A DNA stretch of 64,000 bases from DATAFF01 sp963744915 (GCA_963744915.1 CAVUUY010000023.1:62001-126000), one strand, 5' to 3'. Counted from the stretch's first letter, positions 1-9,734 are shown. Translations and numbers: made by a program. The notes: generated by a model from the sequence alone, not told the origin.

Positions 1-2316
1 GCACAGCGCCTGCTGCGCAACGACGAGCCGGCGGTGTTCTTCGTCAGGTTCACCAAGCGGCTCGCCGGCCTGCTGCAGGACGTCACCGATCAGGGCTATG
101 CCTTCCGCGTCGACCTGCGGCTCAGGCCCGATCCGCGCGCCACCCAGGTGGCGATCGCGGTCGAGGCCGCCGCAACCTATTACGAGAACATGGGCCAGAA
201 CTGGGAACGCGCCGCCATGATCAAGGCGCGGCCTTGTGCCGGCGACCTCGACCGCGGCGAGGTCTTTCTCGACCGCCTCAAGCCCTATGTCTGGCGCAAG
301 CACCTCGACTTTGCGGCCATTGCCGATGTGCAGTCGATGAAGCGCCAGATTCATGCCGTCAAGGGCCATGCCACCATTGCCGTCGAGGGTCACAATCTGA
401 AGCTCGGCCGCGGCGGCATCCGCGAGATCGAATTCTTCGTCCAGACCCAGCAGCTCATTGCCGGCGGCCGCAATCCGGCGCTGCGCGGCCGCCGCACGCT
501 CGACATGCTGGCCGCGCTTGCCAGCGAACGCTGGATCACCGAGGCTGCCGCCGCCGAGCTCCGCGAGGCCTATTTGTTCCTGCGCCGGATCGAGCACCGC
601 CTGCAGATGGTCGCTGACGAGCAGACCCAGGAGCTGCCCGACCAGGCGGCTGCCTTGGCCCGTCTGGCGCGCTTCAGCGGCTTTGCCGATCCCGCCATCT
701 TCGCCGCCACGCTCAGATCGACCTTCGAGACGGTGCAGCGTCATTATGCGGCGCTCTTCGAGGAGGCGGGCGGGCTCGCAGCCGAGACCGGCAGCCTCGT
801 CTTCACCGGCGCCGGCGATGATCCCGAGACCGTCAAGACCTTGGCGGCGATGGGCTTCCGCCAGCCAAGCGAGCTCTCGGCGACGGTGCGCGGCTGGCAT
901 TTCGGGCGCTATCCCGCAACCCGCTCGGCGCGGGCCCGCGAGCGCCTCACCGAGCTGATGCCGGCGCTTCTGTCGGCGCTCGCCGAGAGCGGCGATCCCG
1001 ATCTCGCCTTCGTCTCCTTCGACCGGTTTCTGGCCGGCCTGCCGACGGGTGTCCAGCTGTTCTCGCTGCTCAAGGCCAATCCACAGCTTCTGGATCTGAT
1101 CGCGACGATCCTTGGCTCGGCGCCGCGGCTCGCCAGCGAGCTGTCGCATCGTCCCAAGGTCCTCGACGCCGTTCTCGACCCCGGCTTTTTCGCCCGCATG
1201 CCCCCCAAGGAGGAGATCGAGTCCCAGGTGGCCGCGGCGATCGCCCGCAAGGCTCCCCTCGAAGAGGTGATGGACCGCGTGCGGGTGATCGGCAAGGAGC
1301 AGATGTTCCGGGTCGGCGTCCGTGTCCTGTCGGATACGGTGAGCGCCGCCGAGGCCGGCGCCGCCTTCTCCGGCATAGCCGAGATCCTGATCGACCGGCT
1401 GCTGTCGGCGGTCGAGAACGACATGGCCGAGAAGCATGGGCGGGTGCAGCTCGGGCGCACCGCCGTGCTGGCGCTCGGCAAGCTTGGCGGCCGCGAGATG
1501 ACGGCTTCGTCCGATCTCGATCTCATCCTCATCTATGATCATGCGCCCGGTGCCGAGAGGTCGGAAGGTCCCCGTCCGCTCAGCGTCGGCCAGTACTACG
1601 CCCGCCTCACCCAGCGGCTGATCGCCGCCATCTCCGCCATGACCGGCGAGGGCCGCCTCTATGATGTCGACCTGCGGCTGCGTCCTTCCGGCAACAAGGG
1701 GCCGGTGGCGACCCATCTCGACAGCTTCCGCAGCTACCATCGCGGGTCCGCCTGGACCTGGGAGAGGCTGGCTTTGACGCGGGGCCGGGTGGTTGCCGGC
1801 GATCCCGATCTCGTCGGCGAGATCTTTCACGTGGTGCGCGCGATCCTGTGCAGCCGCCGCGACAGCGCCGCTGCCAGCGCCGACATTCTCGACATGCGCC
1901 GGCGCCTGCTCGCCGAGTTCGGCGGCCGCGGCCTGTGGGACCTCAAACATGCCCGCGGCGGCCTGGTCGAAATCGAGTTCATCGCCCAGGCGCTGCAGAT
2001 CCTCCATGCTGCCGAAAATCCGGCCATACTCGATCAGAACACGCTTGGCGCTTTGTCGCGGCTCGCCGACGCCGGTCTGCTCGCCCCTTCCGACCATCAT
2101 GTCCTGAAGCAGGCGGGCCAGCTCTACAGCCGCCTGACCCAGCTGCTGCGCCTTTGCGTCAGCGGCCGTTTCGACCCTGCCTCGGCTCCCGAGGGCCTGC
2201 GTCGCCTGATCGCCCAGGCGGCGGAGGTGCCGGACTTCCCCACCGCCGAGGCGACCGTGATGGCGGCCCAGGCCCGCATCGCCGGCATATTCGACCGCCT
2301 GATAGGGTCGGTTTAG
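1..2316 (+). CDS. glnE: Bifunctional glutamine synthetase adenylyltransferase/adenylyl-removing enzyme, 5'-truncated by window
   Basis: Controls nitrogen assimilation by adding AMP to, and removing it from, the adenylylation tyrosine of glutamine synthetase in response to PII and glutamine. The frame is open from base 1, so the N-terminus lies outside the window; 771 residues remain of a family usually about 950-1000. Both nucleotidyltransferase-type halves are visible. The first has VDLRLRPDP near base 110. The second has LGKLGGREM followed by SSDLDLILIYD near 1480-1540 and VDLRLRPSG near 1670. The duplicated DLRLRP signature is diagnostic of GlnE. A GTG at 34 is only an internal codon. The gene is followed by a 167-nt gap with dyad symmetry before the next gene. 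Confidence 0.96.
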   Translation, partial: AQRLLRNDEPAVFFVRFTKRLAGLLQDVTDQGYAFRVDLRLRPDPRATQVAIAVEAAATYYENMGQNWERAAMIKARPCAGDLDRGEVFLDRLKPYVWRKHLDFAAIADVQSMKRQIHAVKGHATIAVEGHNLKLGRGGIREIEFFVQTQQLIAGGRNPALRGRRTLDMLAALASERWITEAAAAELREAYLFLRRIEHRLQMVADEQTQELPDQAAALARLARFSGFADPAIFAATLRSTFETVQRHYAALFEEAGGLAAETGSLVFTGAGDDPETVKTLAAMGFRQPSELSATVRGWHFGRYPATRSARARERLTELMPALLSALAESGDPDLAFVSFDRFLAGLPTGVQLFSLLKANPQLLDLIATILGSAPRLASELSHRPKVLDAVLDPGFFARMPPKEEIESQVAAAIARKAPLEEVMDRVRVIGKEQMFRVGVRVLSDTVSAAEAGAAFSGIAEILIDRLLSAVENDMAEKHGRVQLGRTAVLALGKLGGREMTASSDLDLILIYDHAPGAERSEGPRPLSVGQYYARLTQRLIAAISAMTGEGRLYDVDLRLRPSGNKGPVATHLDSFRSYHRGSAWTWERLALTRGRVVAGDPDLVGEIFHVVRAILCSRRDSAAASADILDMRRRLLAEFGGRGLWDLKHARGGLVEIEFIAQALQILHAAENPAILDQNTLGALSRLADAGLLAPSDHHVLKQAGQLYSRLTQLLRLCVSGRFDPASAPEGLRRLIAQAAEVPDFPTAEATVMAAQARIAGIFDRLIGSV

Positions 2317-2355
2317 CACGAAAAAGCCCCATGGCACGCCCAGTTGCACGCCCTG

Positions 2356-2384
2356 ATTGCAACAATGTGGCAACGGGTTGCAAT
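2356..2384. promoter_or_regulatory. TTGCAAC dyad upstream of the EF-hand/sigma module
   Basis: ATTGCAAC (2356-2363) and GTTGCAAT (2377-2384) form a perfect 8-bp inverted repeat. A nested GCAAC-GG-GTTGC dyad lies at 2370-2381, and another GTTGCA occurs at 2343-2348. Several half-sites of the same word in a 45-nt stretch look like a regulator-binding region. There is no T-tract, so a glnE terminator is less likely. Which protein binds is unknown. Confidence 0.35.
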
Positions 2385-2483
2385 TTCCGGGTCCGCGAGC
2401 GACGGATTGCCGCTTTGTTCCGCGTCACAGCTATGACCGGCGGCAATTCCGCTGCCGTTCGTCAAAGTCCGGGGAGGACCTTC

Positions 2484-2951
2484 ATGATCAAGCTCTTGCC
2501 ATTGTCAGCCCTTGCCGTCGCCATCGCCGCAGTGCTGCCGCCGGCGGTCCAGGCCAACGAGCCGGGAATCCCGCGCAGCGAGCGGCTGTTCGGGCGGCTC
2601 GACACCAATTCCGACGGCCGGCTGGCCCTCGAAGAGATGCAGCCCAAGGCGGAACGCCGCTTCCTGAGGCTCGATACCGATGGCGACGGCAAGGTCGCCA
2701 CCGCCGAGCTCGATGCCTGGCTCACCAAGATCCAGGAGCGCCGCCGCCAGCGCATTCTCGATCACATGGATCTCGACAAGGACGGTGCGGTGACCAAGAC
2801 CGAGTTCGACGCCTATCTGGAAAAGCTGTTTGCAACTGCAGATGGTGACCATGATGGTGGCGTGACACTGACGGAAGCCCAGGCCTATCATGCCGCGAAG
2901 GCCAGACGGACCTCCCTCAAGGACGCTTCGGGCAAGCGGGAACAGCCCTGA
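2484..2951 (+). CDS. Secreted EF-hand calcium-binding protein
   Basis: A 155-aa protein with an N-terminal signal peptide (hydrophobic core LSALAVAIAAVLPPAVQA) and four EF-hand loops in pairs: DTNSDGRLALEE, DTDGDGKVATAE, DLDKDGAVTKTE and DGDHDGGVTLTE. Acidic residues sit at loop positions 1, 3, 5 and 12, so calcium binding in the periplasm is likely. The ATG at 2484 follows a strong SD GGGGAGGA (2471-2478). It lies 22 nt upstream of an ECF sigma gene and probably belongs to the same transcription unit, possibly as a calcium-responsive partner or target; that link is inferred from position only. The N-terminal half of the open frame upstream of 2484 is not coding. Confidence 0.88.
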   Translation: MIKLLPLSALAVAIAAVLPPAVQANEPGIPRSERLFGRLDTNSDGRLALEEMQPKAERRFLRLDTDGDGKVATAELDAWLTKIQERRRQRILDHMDLDKDGAVTKTEFDAYLEKLFATADGDHDGGVTLTEAQAYHAAKARRTSLKDASGKREQP

Positions 2952-2973
2952 GATGTAACGCGCGGCCTCGCTC

Positions 2974-3612
2974 ATGGACCTTGCATTGCACTGGGGAGCG
3001 GCCTTGCCCGCGGCAGAACCGGAAACACCCCTGAAGACCAAGGCCGGTTCGTCGCGGGGCGGGGACGACCTGCTGGCCCGGCTTGCACGGCGCGACGAGG
3101 CGGCCTTTGCCGAGCTGATCGGGCGCTATTTCGACCGCGTCTACCGTATCGCCTGGCGTGTGCTGGGCGGTGCGGCGGATGCCGAGGACGTCGCCCAGGA
3201 GGCGTTCCTCAAGGCCTGGACGGCGCCGGGGCAGATCCGCGACGGACGGGCGATCGGTGCCTGGTTGTCGCGGGTGGCGACCAATCTGGCGTTCGACCGG
3301 CTGCGGCGGCGCCGGCCGGAATCGTCGGCCGAATTGCCGGATCTGGTGGATCCGCGCGCGGCGGCCGACCGCGCCCTGGAGCGTGCAACGCTCGAGACGG
3401 AGGTGGCGGACGCCCTGGCGGCGCTGCCCGACCGCCAGCGCGCTGCTCTGGTCCTTGTGCATTTCGAAGGTCTGGGCAACCTTGAGGCGGCGGCGACGCT
3501 GGGGGTGAGCATCGAAGCCGTCGAGTCGCTCCTGGCGCGCGCCCGGCGGAATTTGAAGCTGGCCTTTGCCGACCGCTGGAAGGAGCTGGTTGCGGAGCTT
3601 TCCGATCTATGA
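2974..3612 (+). CDS. ECF-type RNA polymerase sigma factor
   Basis: A 212-aa sigma-70 family protein. Region 2 is at about residues 40-105 (AFAELIGRYFDRVYRIAWR, then the typical DAEDVAQEAFLKAW core). Region 4 is at about 145-200, with DRQRAALVLVHFEGLGN and an IEAVESLLARARRNL recognition helix. It is expected to direct RNA polymerase to a small stress regulon. The next two genes encode a one-TM cytoplasm/periplasm-spanning protein and a periplasmic metal-sensor-like protein, an arrangement typical of sigma / anti-sigma / sensor loci. The downstream gene starts 10 nt after this stop. ECF subgroup not assigned. Confidence 0.92.
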   Translation: MDLALHWGAALPAAEPETPLKTKAGSSRGGDDLLARLARRDEAAFAELIGRYFDRVYRIAWRVLGGAADAEDVAQEAFLKAWTAPGQIRDGRAIGAWLSRVATNLAFDRLRRRRPESSAELPDLVDPRAAADRALERATLETEVADALAALPDRQRAALVLVHFEGLGNLEAAATLGVSIEAVESLLARARRNLKLAFADRWKELVAELSDL

Positions 3613-3622
3613 GGTCGCTGGC

Positions 3623-4090
3623 ATGAAGCAGAACGACAGGAACGGCGACGACAGGCTCCGGCAGCTTTACGCGGCCTATGGCGCCGATCCCGGACGCTGG
3701 CCGCAGAATGAGCGTTGGCGTCACCGCGACATGCCGCCTCCGGAGCTCGTCGCTGAGGAACGCGACGCGCGCATGATCGACCGGCTGCTCGCCCGGCATG
3801 CCGTTCCGCCGGCGCCTGCCCAGGACCATTCCCGGCTCATCGCCCGCGCCGCTGCCACCGCGTCGCCGCGTGCCGCGCTGCCGACCCGCCGGCGCGGCGT
3901 ACCGATGCTGATGCGGGAATGGCCGGCGGCTCTCGCGCTGGCTGCCTCGCTGGCGATCGGCGCCTGGATCGGCGCTGCCGGCATTGCCGATGATCTTCTG
4001 CCGTCGCTGATTGCCGGCCCCGTCGATTCCGACACCGTGGCGCTCGACCCGCCGGACAATCTCGATTTCGATTCCGGGGGAGGGACATAA
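3623..4090 (+). CDS. Putative membrane-anchored anti-sigma-like protein
   Basis: A 155-aa protein starting MKQNDRNGDD. The first ~95 residues are charged and presumably cytoplasmic (RQLYAAYGADPGRWPQNERW). One transmembrane helix lies at about 100-125 (WPAALALAASLAIGAWIG), followed by a short periplasmic tail ending in an Asp/Gly-rich stretch. No zinc-binding HxxxCxxC motif is visible, so it is not a classical ZAS anti-sigma factor. Its position directly after an ECF sigma gene and before a periplasmic sensor-like gene suggests that it binds the sigma factor. I prefer ATG 3623 over 3566, which would overlap the sigma gene. Its stop overlaps the next start (TAATG). Confidence 0.65.
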   Translation: MKQNDRNGDDRLRQLYAAYGADPGRWPQNERWRHRDMPPPELVAEERDARMIDRLLARHAVPPAPAQDHSRLIARAAATASPRAALPTRRRGVPMLMREWPAALALAASLAIGAWIGAAGIADDLLPSLIAGPVDSDTVALDPPDNLDFDSGGGT

Positions 4091-4584
4091 TGGAGCCGTG
4101 GCGCCTCGATCCGCGCAATCTCGTGCTGCTGGCGTCGTTGGCGTTCAATTTGCTCGTGCTCGGCGCGGTCGGGTCGCACCTCCTGTTCGAGAGGCCGCAT
4201 CGCGAGCGCTATTCCGGGCCGGCCTATACCGACATCCTGCCGCGCAGTTTCTTCCTCGCCCTCGATCCGGACCGCCGCCGGGCGCTGGCCGATCGCTTTG
4301 CCGACGACCGCAAGGCCTTCCGCGACGGCCGCCGCGACATGCGCGAGGCCGCGCTCAAGGTCGCCGAAACCCTCAGGGCGGAGCCTTACAACGCGGCTGA
4401 GACCGAGGCCGCGCTCGCCCGTTATGACGCGTTTTCCCGCACCATGATCGACCGCGGCTCGCAGGTGTCGCGCGGCCTCGTGGCGACGCTCAAGCCCGAG
4501 GAGCGCGTCATGCTTGCCAACCAGATCCGCGACCGCATCGAGCAGCGGCGGCGCCGCTGGCAGCGCGGCCATCGACGGGAATAG
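4090..4584 (+). CDS. Periplasmic heavy-metal-sensor-like (Metal_resist/CpxP-like) protein
   Basis: A 164-aa protein with an N-terminal membrane anchor (residues ~10-32, NLVLLASLAFNLLVLGAVG) and a helical periplasmic part rich in Arg/Glu. The pattern RSFFLALDPDRRRALADRF ... MREAALKVAETLRAEPYNAAETEAAL resembles the Metal_resist/CpxP fold. Proteins of this type sit beside ECF sigma genes and often act as envelope-stress or metal sensors. The ATG overlaps the previous stop, implying translational coupling. No His/Cys-rich metal site is evident, so metal binding is not supported by the sequence itself. Confidence 0.7.
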   Translation: MEPWRLDPRNLVLLASLAFNLLVLGAVGSHLLFERPHRERYSGPAYTDILPRSFFLALDPDRRRALADRFADDRKAFRDGRRDMREAALKVAETLRAEPYNAAETEAALARYDAFSRTMIDRGSQVSRGLVATLKPEERVMLANQIRDRIEQRRRRWQRGHRRE

Positions 4585-4607
4585 ATCCAGGCGCGCGCGG
4601 GTTCGCG

Positions 4608-6915
4608 TCAGGCCGCCGCCGATCCCGATTCCGGCGCCGGGATGAGGATCGTCACCGTGGTGCCGCGGCCCGGCTCGCTGTCGATCTCGATCGTGCCGTC
4701 ATGGAGCTCGACCAGCGACTTCGAGATGGCGAGGCCGAGCCCGGAGCCGGACCGTGTCTTGGTGAACTGGTTCTCGACCTGCTCGAATGGCCGCCCGAGC
4801 TTCGGCAGCTCGCTCGCCTCGATGCCGATTCCGGTATCGCTGATGGCGATCTCGGTCGCCCCGCCGGCCGCCCGCACCGCCACCGTTACCTGGCCGCCTT
4901 CCGGGGTGAACTTGACGCCATTCGCCAGGATGTTGATCAGCACCTGCTTGAGCGCCCGCCGGTCTGCCGCGATCTCGAGGCTCGCCGGCACCGCCCGCGC
5001 GATTCTCGACGCCGCCCTCGAGCGCCCGCGGCGCGATCATCCGCAGCGCATCCTCGATCATCGCCACCACATCGAACCGCGCCACCTCGAGCCTGATCCG
5101 CCCCGCCTCGATCTTCGACATGTCGAGAATATCGTTGATGACATCGAGCAGATATTGCCCCGAACGGTGGATGTCGCGGGCATAATCGACATATTTCACC
5201 GTCGTGATCGGGCCGAAGATCTGCTGCTCCATCACCTCGCTGAAGCCGATGATGGCATTGAGCGGCGTCCTGAGCTCGTGGCTCATATTGGCGAGGAATT
5301 CCGACTTGGAGCGATTGGCCGCCTCGGCCCGGGTCTTTTCGCGCGAATATTTCTCCGCCAGATCGGCGAGCCGCTGCGATTGCTGCTCGAGCGTCAGCCG
5401 CGATTTCTGCAGGTCGCGCACCGTGTTCATGAGCTCGCGCTCCGATTCGCGCAGCTTCTCCTCGTTGCGCTTGAGGGCCGTGATGTCGGTGCCGACCGAG
5501 ACGAAGCCGCCATCCTTGGTGCGCCGCTCGTTGATCTGCAGCCAGCGGCCATCCTCGAGCTGCACCTCGAAGGTCTGTCCGTCGCCGAGCTCGCCGCCGG
5601 CCAGCGCCATGCGCTGGCGGACCAGCGGCTCCCTGGCGGTGCGCGCCAGCTCCTCATAGGGTGTCTGCGGCTGGCAGACATGGGCCGGAAGCGAATGGAA
5701 CTGTTGATATTTCGAGTTGCAGATGACCAGCCGGTTGTCGGCGTCCCACAGCACGAAGGCTTCCGAGATCGCCTCGATCGCGTCCTTGAGGCGGATTTCC
5801 GCCTCCTGGTTCAGCCGGTCGGCGAGCTTCTGCTCGGTGATGTCGATGGCGATGCCGACGAGATGCGGCGCCTGCTCCCCCGGTGCCGCCGCGAGCTCGC
5901 AGCGCGCCCTGAGCCACACCCAATGGCCGGCCCGGTGCTGCATGCGGAATTCCTGATCCATCGACGGCTTGCCGCCGCGCAGCATCTGGTCGACCAGCGC
6001 ATCGATCGAGGGATCGTCGGGATGGAGGCGCTGCGCCACCGCCCCATAGGTCAGGACGTCGTCCTGCGGCTCGAGCCCGAGAATGTCGAACATCGACTTC
6101 GACCAGAAGATGCGCCCCCGCGCGATGTCCCAGTCCCATAGGCCGCAGCGGCCACGATCGAGTGCCTTGTCGAGCCGCTGCGTCGCCACCGACAGCGTCC
6201 GGTCGGCCTCTGCCGCCCGCGCCGCCTGCCAATGAAAGGCCGCCCCGAGCAGCACCAGCACCCCGAGCGTCACCACGAACAGCGTCACGATCTGCGCCAC
6301 ATCGGAGCGCCAGGCGGCCAGCACCGCATCGCGGGGATGGATCACCAGCAGGCTGCCGGGGTAGGGGGCAAGCGACTGCATCTTCACGAAGGCGCGTTCG
6401 CCGTCATTGAGCGTCGTCTCGGTCATCTCCTCCGAGCCGTCCCGCCCGGCCGCCAGGAAGTCCGGCGCGAAGATCTCGGCCAGCCGCATGCCCTTGAGAC
6501 CGCTCTCGGCCGGCGCCGTCGCCCGGATCCGGCCGGCCCCGTCCATGATGGCGAAGATGCGTCCCGCCTCGACCGCATGCGGCAGGAGCACGGCTGCGAG
6601 GTCCTCCAAATCGGGCACCCGGTGGCTGGTGCCGGAGGCAAGCCCGGCTCCGAGGATTGCCGACAATTCGCTCGCCGCGATCTTCAGATGCATCACCGAT
6701 TGCCGGTTATGGGCATTGAGATGGTGGTCGCGACTGACCAGGAGCTGCAGCGTCAGCGCCGTCCCGAGCGTCACCAGGAACAGCACGATCAGCACCGTGA
6801 TCAGGTTCCGGAGCGCCGTCTCGGATATCTTGATGCCGGCAAGCCCGTGCATGGCGAGCGGCAGCCTAAGCGCGCGCTCGCGTCCAAACAGCTCGAGCAG
6901 TTGAGCCTTGGGCAA
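4608..6915 (-). pseudogene. PAS-domain sensor histidine kinase (PdhS/PleC-like), frameshifted near 5003
   Basis: A hybrid-free sensor kinase. It has an N-terminal TM (LITVLIVLFLVTLGTALTL), an extracytoplasmic sensor region, a second TM (IVTLFVVTLGVLVLLGAAF) and two PAS domains (around WDWDIARGRIFWSKSMFDIL and EAFVLWDADNRLVICNSKYQ). These are followed by a coiled linker, the HisKA box ANMSHELRTPLNAIIGFSE and a HATPase_c domain with NILANGVKFTPEGG, DTGIGI and GSGLGLAISKS. The reading frame breaks between HisKA and HATPase: removing one T from GATTCTCG (5001-5008) restores GGVEIARAVPASLEIAADRR. The upstream part runs from TTG 6915 (in-frame TAG just before it, GGGGTGAT-type SD) or ATG 6852. It is either a sequencing/assembly indel or a true inactivation. 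Confidence 0.85.
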
Positions 6916-7175
6916 GTCCTATCACCCCGCATGCGCCAGCCGCCTCGCGGCTTGCGATTCGGAAGCCTATTGATTCGAAAGAGCAGTGATTTGGCAAGCC
7001 GCTTGCGCAAAGCCGCGCCGCGACTCGATCGATTCGGCCCCGGAACGATAGACTTTCTGACAGATCAGTCATGTCGCTTCGAAATAATCACGCGCGCCTA
7101 TGCCAAACGGCACAGGGGAGACCATGCCGGCAGCTTATCTTCGATCCGAATCGTCGCGTCATCTTGGGGAAAATC

Positions 7176-9734
7176 ATGTCGGGCAGAATTGGTTCATTCA
7201 ATGTCAAATCCGAAATTGGTCAGGCGGTCGAGAATGTCGAAAAGTCGCTGAAAGACGCTCTTTACGCTCGCAAACAAAAGAGGTTCGAGCATCGCGTCAG
7301 TTTCAAATCCGCCAAGGTCAAGGCCGGGGTGGCGAAGGCTCCGCGGAAGGGCATGAGTCCCGCTGAAATCACAAGTATGAACGAAGCCAGGACCTGTCTG
7401 CATGTCCTCGCCCGTCCTTTTGTCAACAGGGAGGACTGGGCTCGGGATGCTTGCGGCGAGATGGATGCCCACCCCCAACCGACCAAGCAGGCCCTGAGAG
7501 ACGCGCTAGCAGGTTTGAAGTCGGACCAGCTCCAAAAGATCAGAGTGAGAGCAACCCAGCTGAACGCCAAAGCACATAAAGTGCCTGAGCGCACGAATGA
7601 GCCCGACAGTGGGGGCTGGCAAGACCCGGGCGAGGCCACCACTGGCAGCCGCAAGCAAGTCCTCAAGCAGATTGTCGCGGCCTGCAATGACCGCCTGCTT
7701 GAGAAAGGCCATAGCTCCGAGTTCATCATGTCAAAGATGAAGACCGAGGAGGCCAAAGACATTGGAGAAAATGCTGCGCTAACCGCCTACATCGATTGGG
7801 TCATCGAGCCAAGCCGCAATCTCGCGACCGCGCTCCAGAAGGGGCGGCCGAGTGTTGAAATTCAGACGTTGATGGAAGAGCTTGCGCCTGGTCACAAGAC
7901 ATTTGGCGATGGATTGATCAACAGGGCCTTGTTTGAGGAATTCATTAAGACCCCGCCCCGCTCTTCAAAGGATATTGACGAGATTGGCCAGCGCGCCGTC
8001 GCGCTGTTGGAGCTCACAAAGGGAAACAAAGCGTGTCGGGAACTCAATCGGACCGGCTGGCTGATGCTGAAGGTTCACGACGCCTACTACAAGTCCCTGC
8101 ATCAGTGCTTCGGCATGAATCCGGAGACCCGCAAATATATTCTCTTACCGGTAGACGCCTTCGCCATCCCAGTTCCAGAACCCACCGCGTACGACAAATT
8201 ATGGGTCGACGAAAAAATCGCAGGTGGCGATTTCGAGGCTAAACTCGATGTTAGAATCTACAAAGTCGTGCAGGCTCTCCAGGCCGGCGGCAATATGGAG
8301 ACGCTTTTAGGTCCTCTCGAGGCGCTGGCCACGAAGATTGAGTGGTACGACGTCGCCCCGGCTTGGGACGGATTGGTCGCGGCGTTTCGAGCCGGTAGGG
8401 ATCTTGATTTGAGCAGGCTCAGGGAATTTGGTGCGACCCTGGAAGAGGTTGCAACAGCGGATCGAGGCGCGCCCGGACGTGACCACGCTCTAAAAATCGC
8501 TCGAGCTGCGGTGATGGTCGCCAATGCCGCCGCTGTAGCCCAGGGCGACGAGGTGCCGGTTCCATCGTCCGATCCTTTGACGTGGGGAGAGCTTTGCGGG
8601 ATGGTGGTTCGCGGCGAACCCCGGATGGCTTATCTTGCTCCGCTCGGCGAGCCGAAATACGATGACCCCCCGATCATATCTGGACCGCACAGGGCGGTTC
8701 CGCTGTCGCAGCTTCGGAGCGGCGCCAATCAGCGCGAGCCGATCGATGATCGACCGGATCTCTTGTCGTTCACTCCGAGGTTGGAAGAATTGGAAGAAGA
8801 TGAGCCTGTCCGCCGGTTCGAGAACGGCCGGCAGGCGACCGAGGAGCCGACCGAGAGCCAACGACTGTCCCAGGAGGTTACCGACCTGATGTTGGAATTG
8901 ACTGCTCGGCGTCAATTGCATGTTATTCCCCTTCTACCTCCCCGGAGGGCCACTCTCCGCGATGAGTTCCCGCCCTTCGACTGGGAACTGGGCGAAAGAC
9001 ATTTCGATGGTTGGAGGCCGTCGCCATCTGCAGCCGCGGAACAGCTACTCAATGCGATCGAGGCCATGGACGTCCAGGGCTATGTCGCGAGCCTGAAGGC
9101 GCTGGATGGACTGGGAGCCGATCAAGGCTCAAAAGCTGTCAGTCTTGCCTTATACGACGTCTTCAAAGCCAGGTCGAAGGCGGACAGGTCGACCATGGCG
9201 AACAACATTGGAGCGCTTCACGCCGCCCTCGCAGGCGAGGCTGGCGTCGACGAGGACATTCTCGCTCGGTCGGAAGAAATAGCGGATTGGCTCGGCGCCA
9301 CCCAAGAGGTCCCTTCGATTTCTGTCGAACAAGATGAGGTCCCTGCCGAAAAGATCGCGGACGTTGAAGCAACCGCGAAGGAGCTGTTTGATTCGATCGA
9401 GGAAGGTAATGTCGAGAGGTACATCGCGAGCCTGAAAGCCATGATTGGGTTATTAAACGACGGCGTCGACGCGAATGAGGCCGCCGAAAAGACTATTGTT
9501 AGCAGGTCGGATAAAAGAAAGCGGAAGATATTCAATAATATTGAGAGAATTGACGCGTCGCTGGCTGAGCGAGACAACATCGACGAGTCGGTCCGTGATC
9601 TATCGAAAGGTTTTGTCAAGATTTTTTCGCTGAGTAGAACTCTCGAAGAGGCTTCTGGATACGATCGAATCCGGGAGTGTCGAGGATTATTTGAACAGCT
9701 TGAACGCACTGAACGAATTGACAAAATTAGATAA
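7176..9734 (+). CDS. Large modular repeat protein of unknown function, N-terminal part
   Basis: I do not recognise a family. From ATG 7176 (GGGGA 5 nt upstream; an earlier ATG at 7071 has no SD and a non-protein-like leader) it encodes 852 residues, mostly helical and highly charged, with no signal peptide or TM helix. The C-terminal third contains divergent copies of a ~90-aa module: AAAEQLLNAIEAMDVQGYVA... (~9030) and VEATAKELFDSIEEGNVERY... (~9365). More diverged relatives probably occur earlier (VRIYKVVQALQAGGN, ~8250; NLATALQKGRPSVEI, ~7820). Base composition is visibly more AT-rich than the flanks (e.g. runs of A/T at 9500-9640), suggesting horizontal acquisition. The frame shifts at 9634-9651, and the module continues in another frame. 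Confidence 0.6.
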   Translation: MSGRIGSFNVKSEIGQAVENVEKSLKDALYARKQKRFEHRVSFKSAKVKAGVAKAPRKGMSPAEITSMNEARTCLHVLARPFVNREDWARDACGEMDAHPQPTKQALRDALAGLKSDQLQKIRVRATQLNAKAHKVPERTNEPDSGGWQDPGEATTGSRKQVLKQIVAACNDRLLEKGHSSEFIMSKMKTEEAKDIGENAALTAYIDWVIEPSRNLATALQKGRPSVEIQTLMEELAPGHKTFGDGLINRALFEEFIKTPPRSSKDIDEIGQRAVALLELTKGNKACRELNRTGWLMLKVHDAYYKSLHQCFGMNPETRKYILLPVDAFAIPVPEPTAYDKLWVDEKIAGGDFEAKLDVRIYKVVQALQAGGNMETLLGPLEALATKIEWYDVAPAWDGLVAAFRAGRDLDLSRLREFGATLEEVATADRGAPGRDHALKIARAAVMVANAAAVAQGDEVPVPSSDPLTWGELCGMVVRGEPRMAYLAPLGEPKYDDPPIISGPHRAVPLSQLRSGANQREPIDDRPDLLSFTPRLEELEEDEPVRRFENGRQATEEPTESQRLSQEVTDLMLELTARRQLHVIPLLPPRRATLRDEFPPFDWELGERHFDGWRPSPSAAAEQLLNAIEAMDVQGYVASLKALDGLGADQGSKAVSLALYDVFKARSKADRSTMANNIGALHAALAGEAGVDEDILARSEEIADWLGATQEVPSISVEQDEVPAEKIADVEATAKELFDSIEEGNVERYIASLKAMIGLLNDGVDANEAAEKTIVSRSDKRKRKIFNNIERIDASLAERDNIDESVRDLSKGFVKIFSLSRTLEEASGYDRIRECRGLFEQLERTERIDKIR

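Noticed and set aside
7060..7110. tts-box-like sequence (GTCATGTCGCTTCGAAA) upstream of the modular protein, which would suggest a type III effector
   Set aside because: The match to the rhizobial tts consensus is poor in spacing, and no type III secretion gene is in the window.
7071..7175. Upstream ATG 7071 as the start of the modular protein
   Set aside because: No SD precedes it and the first 35 residues look unlike the rest; ATG 7176 has GGGGA at suitable spacing.
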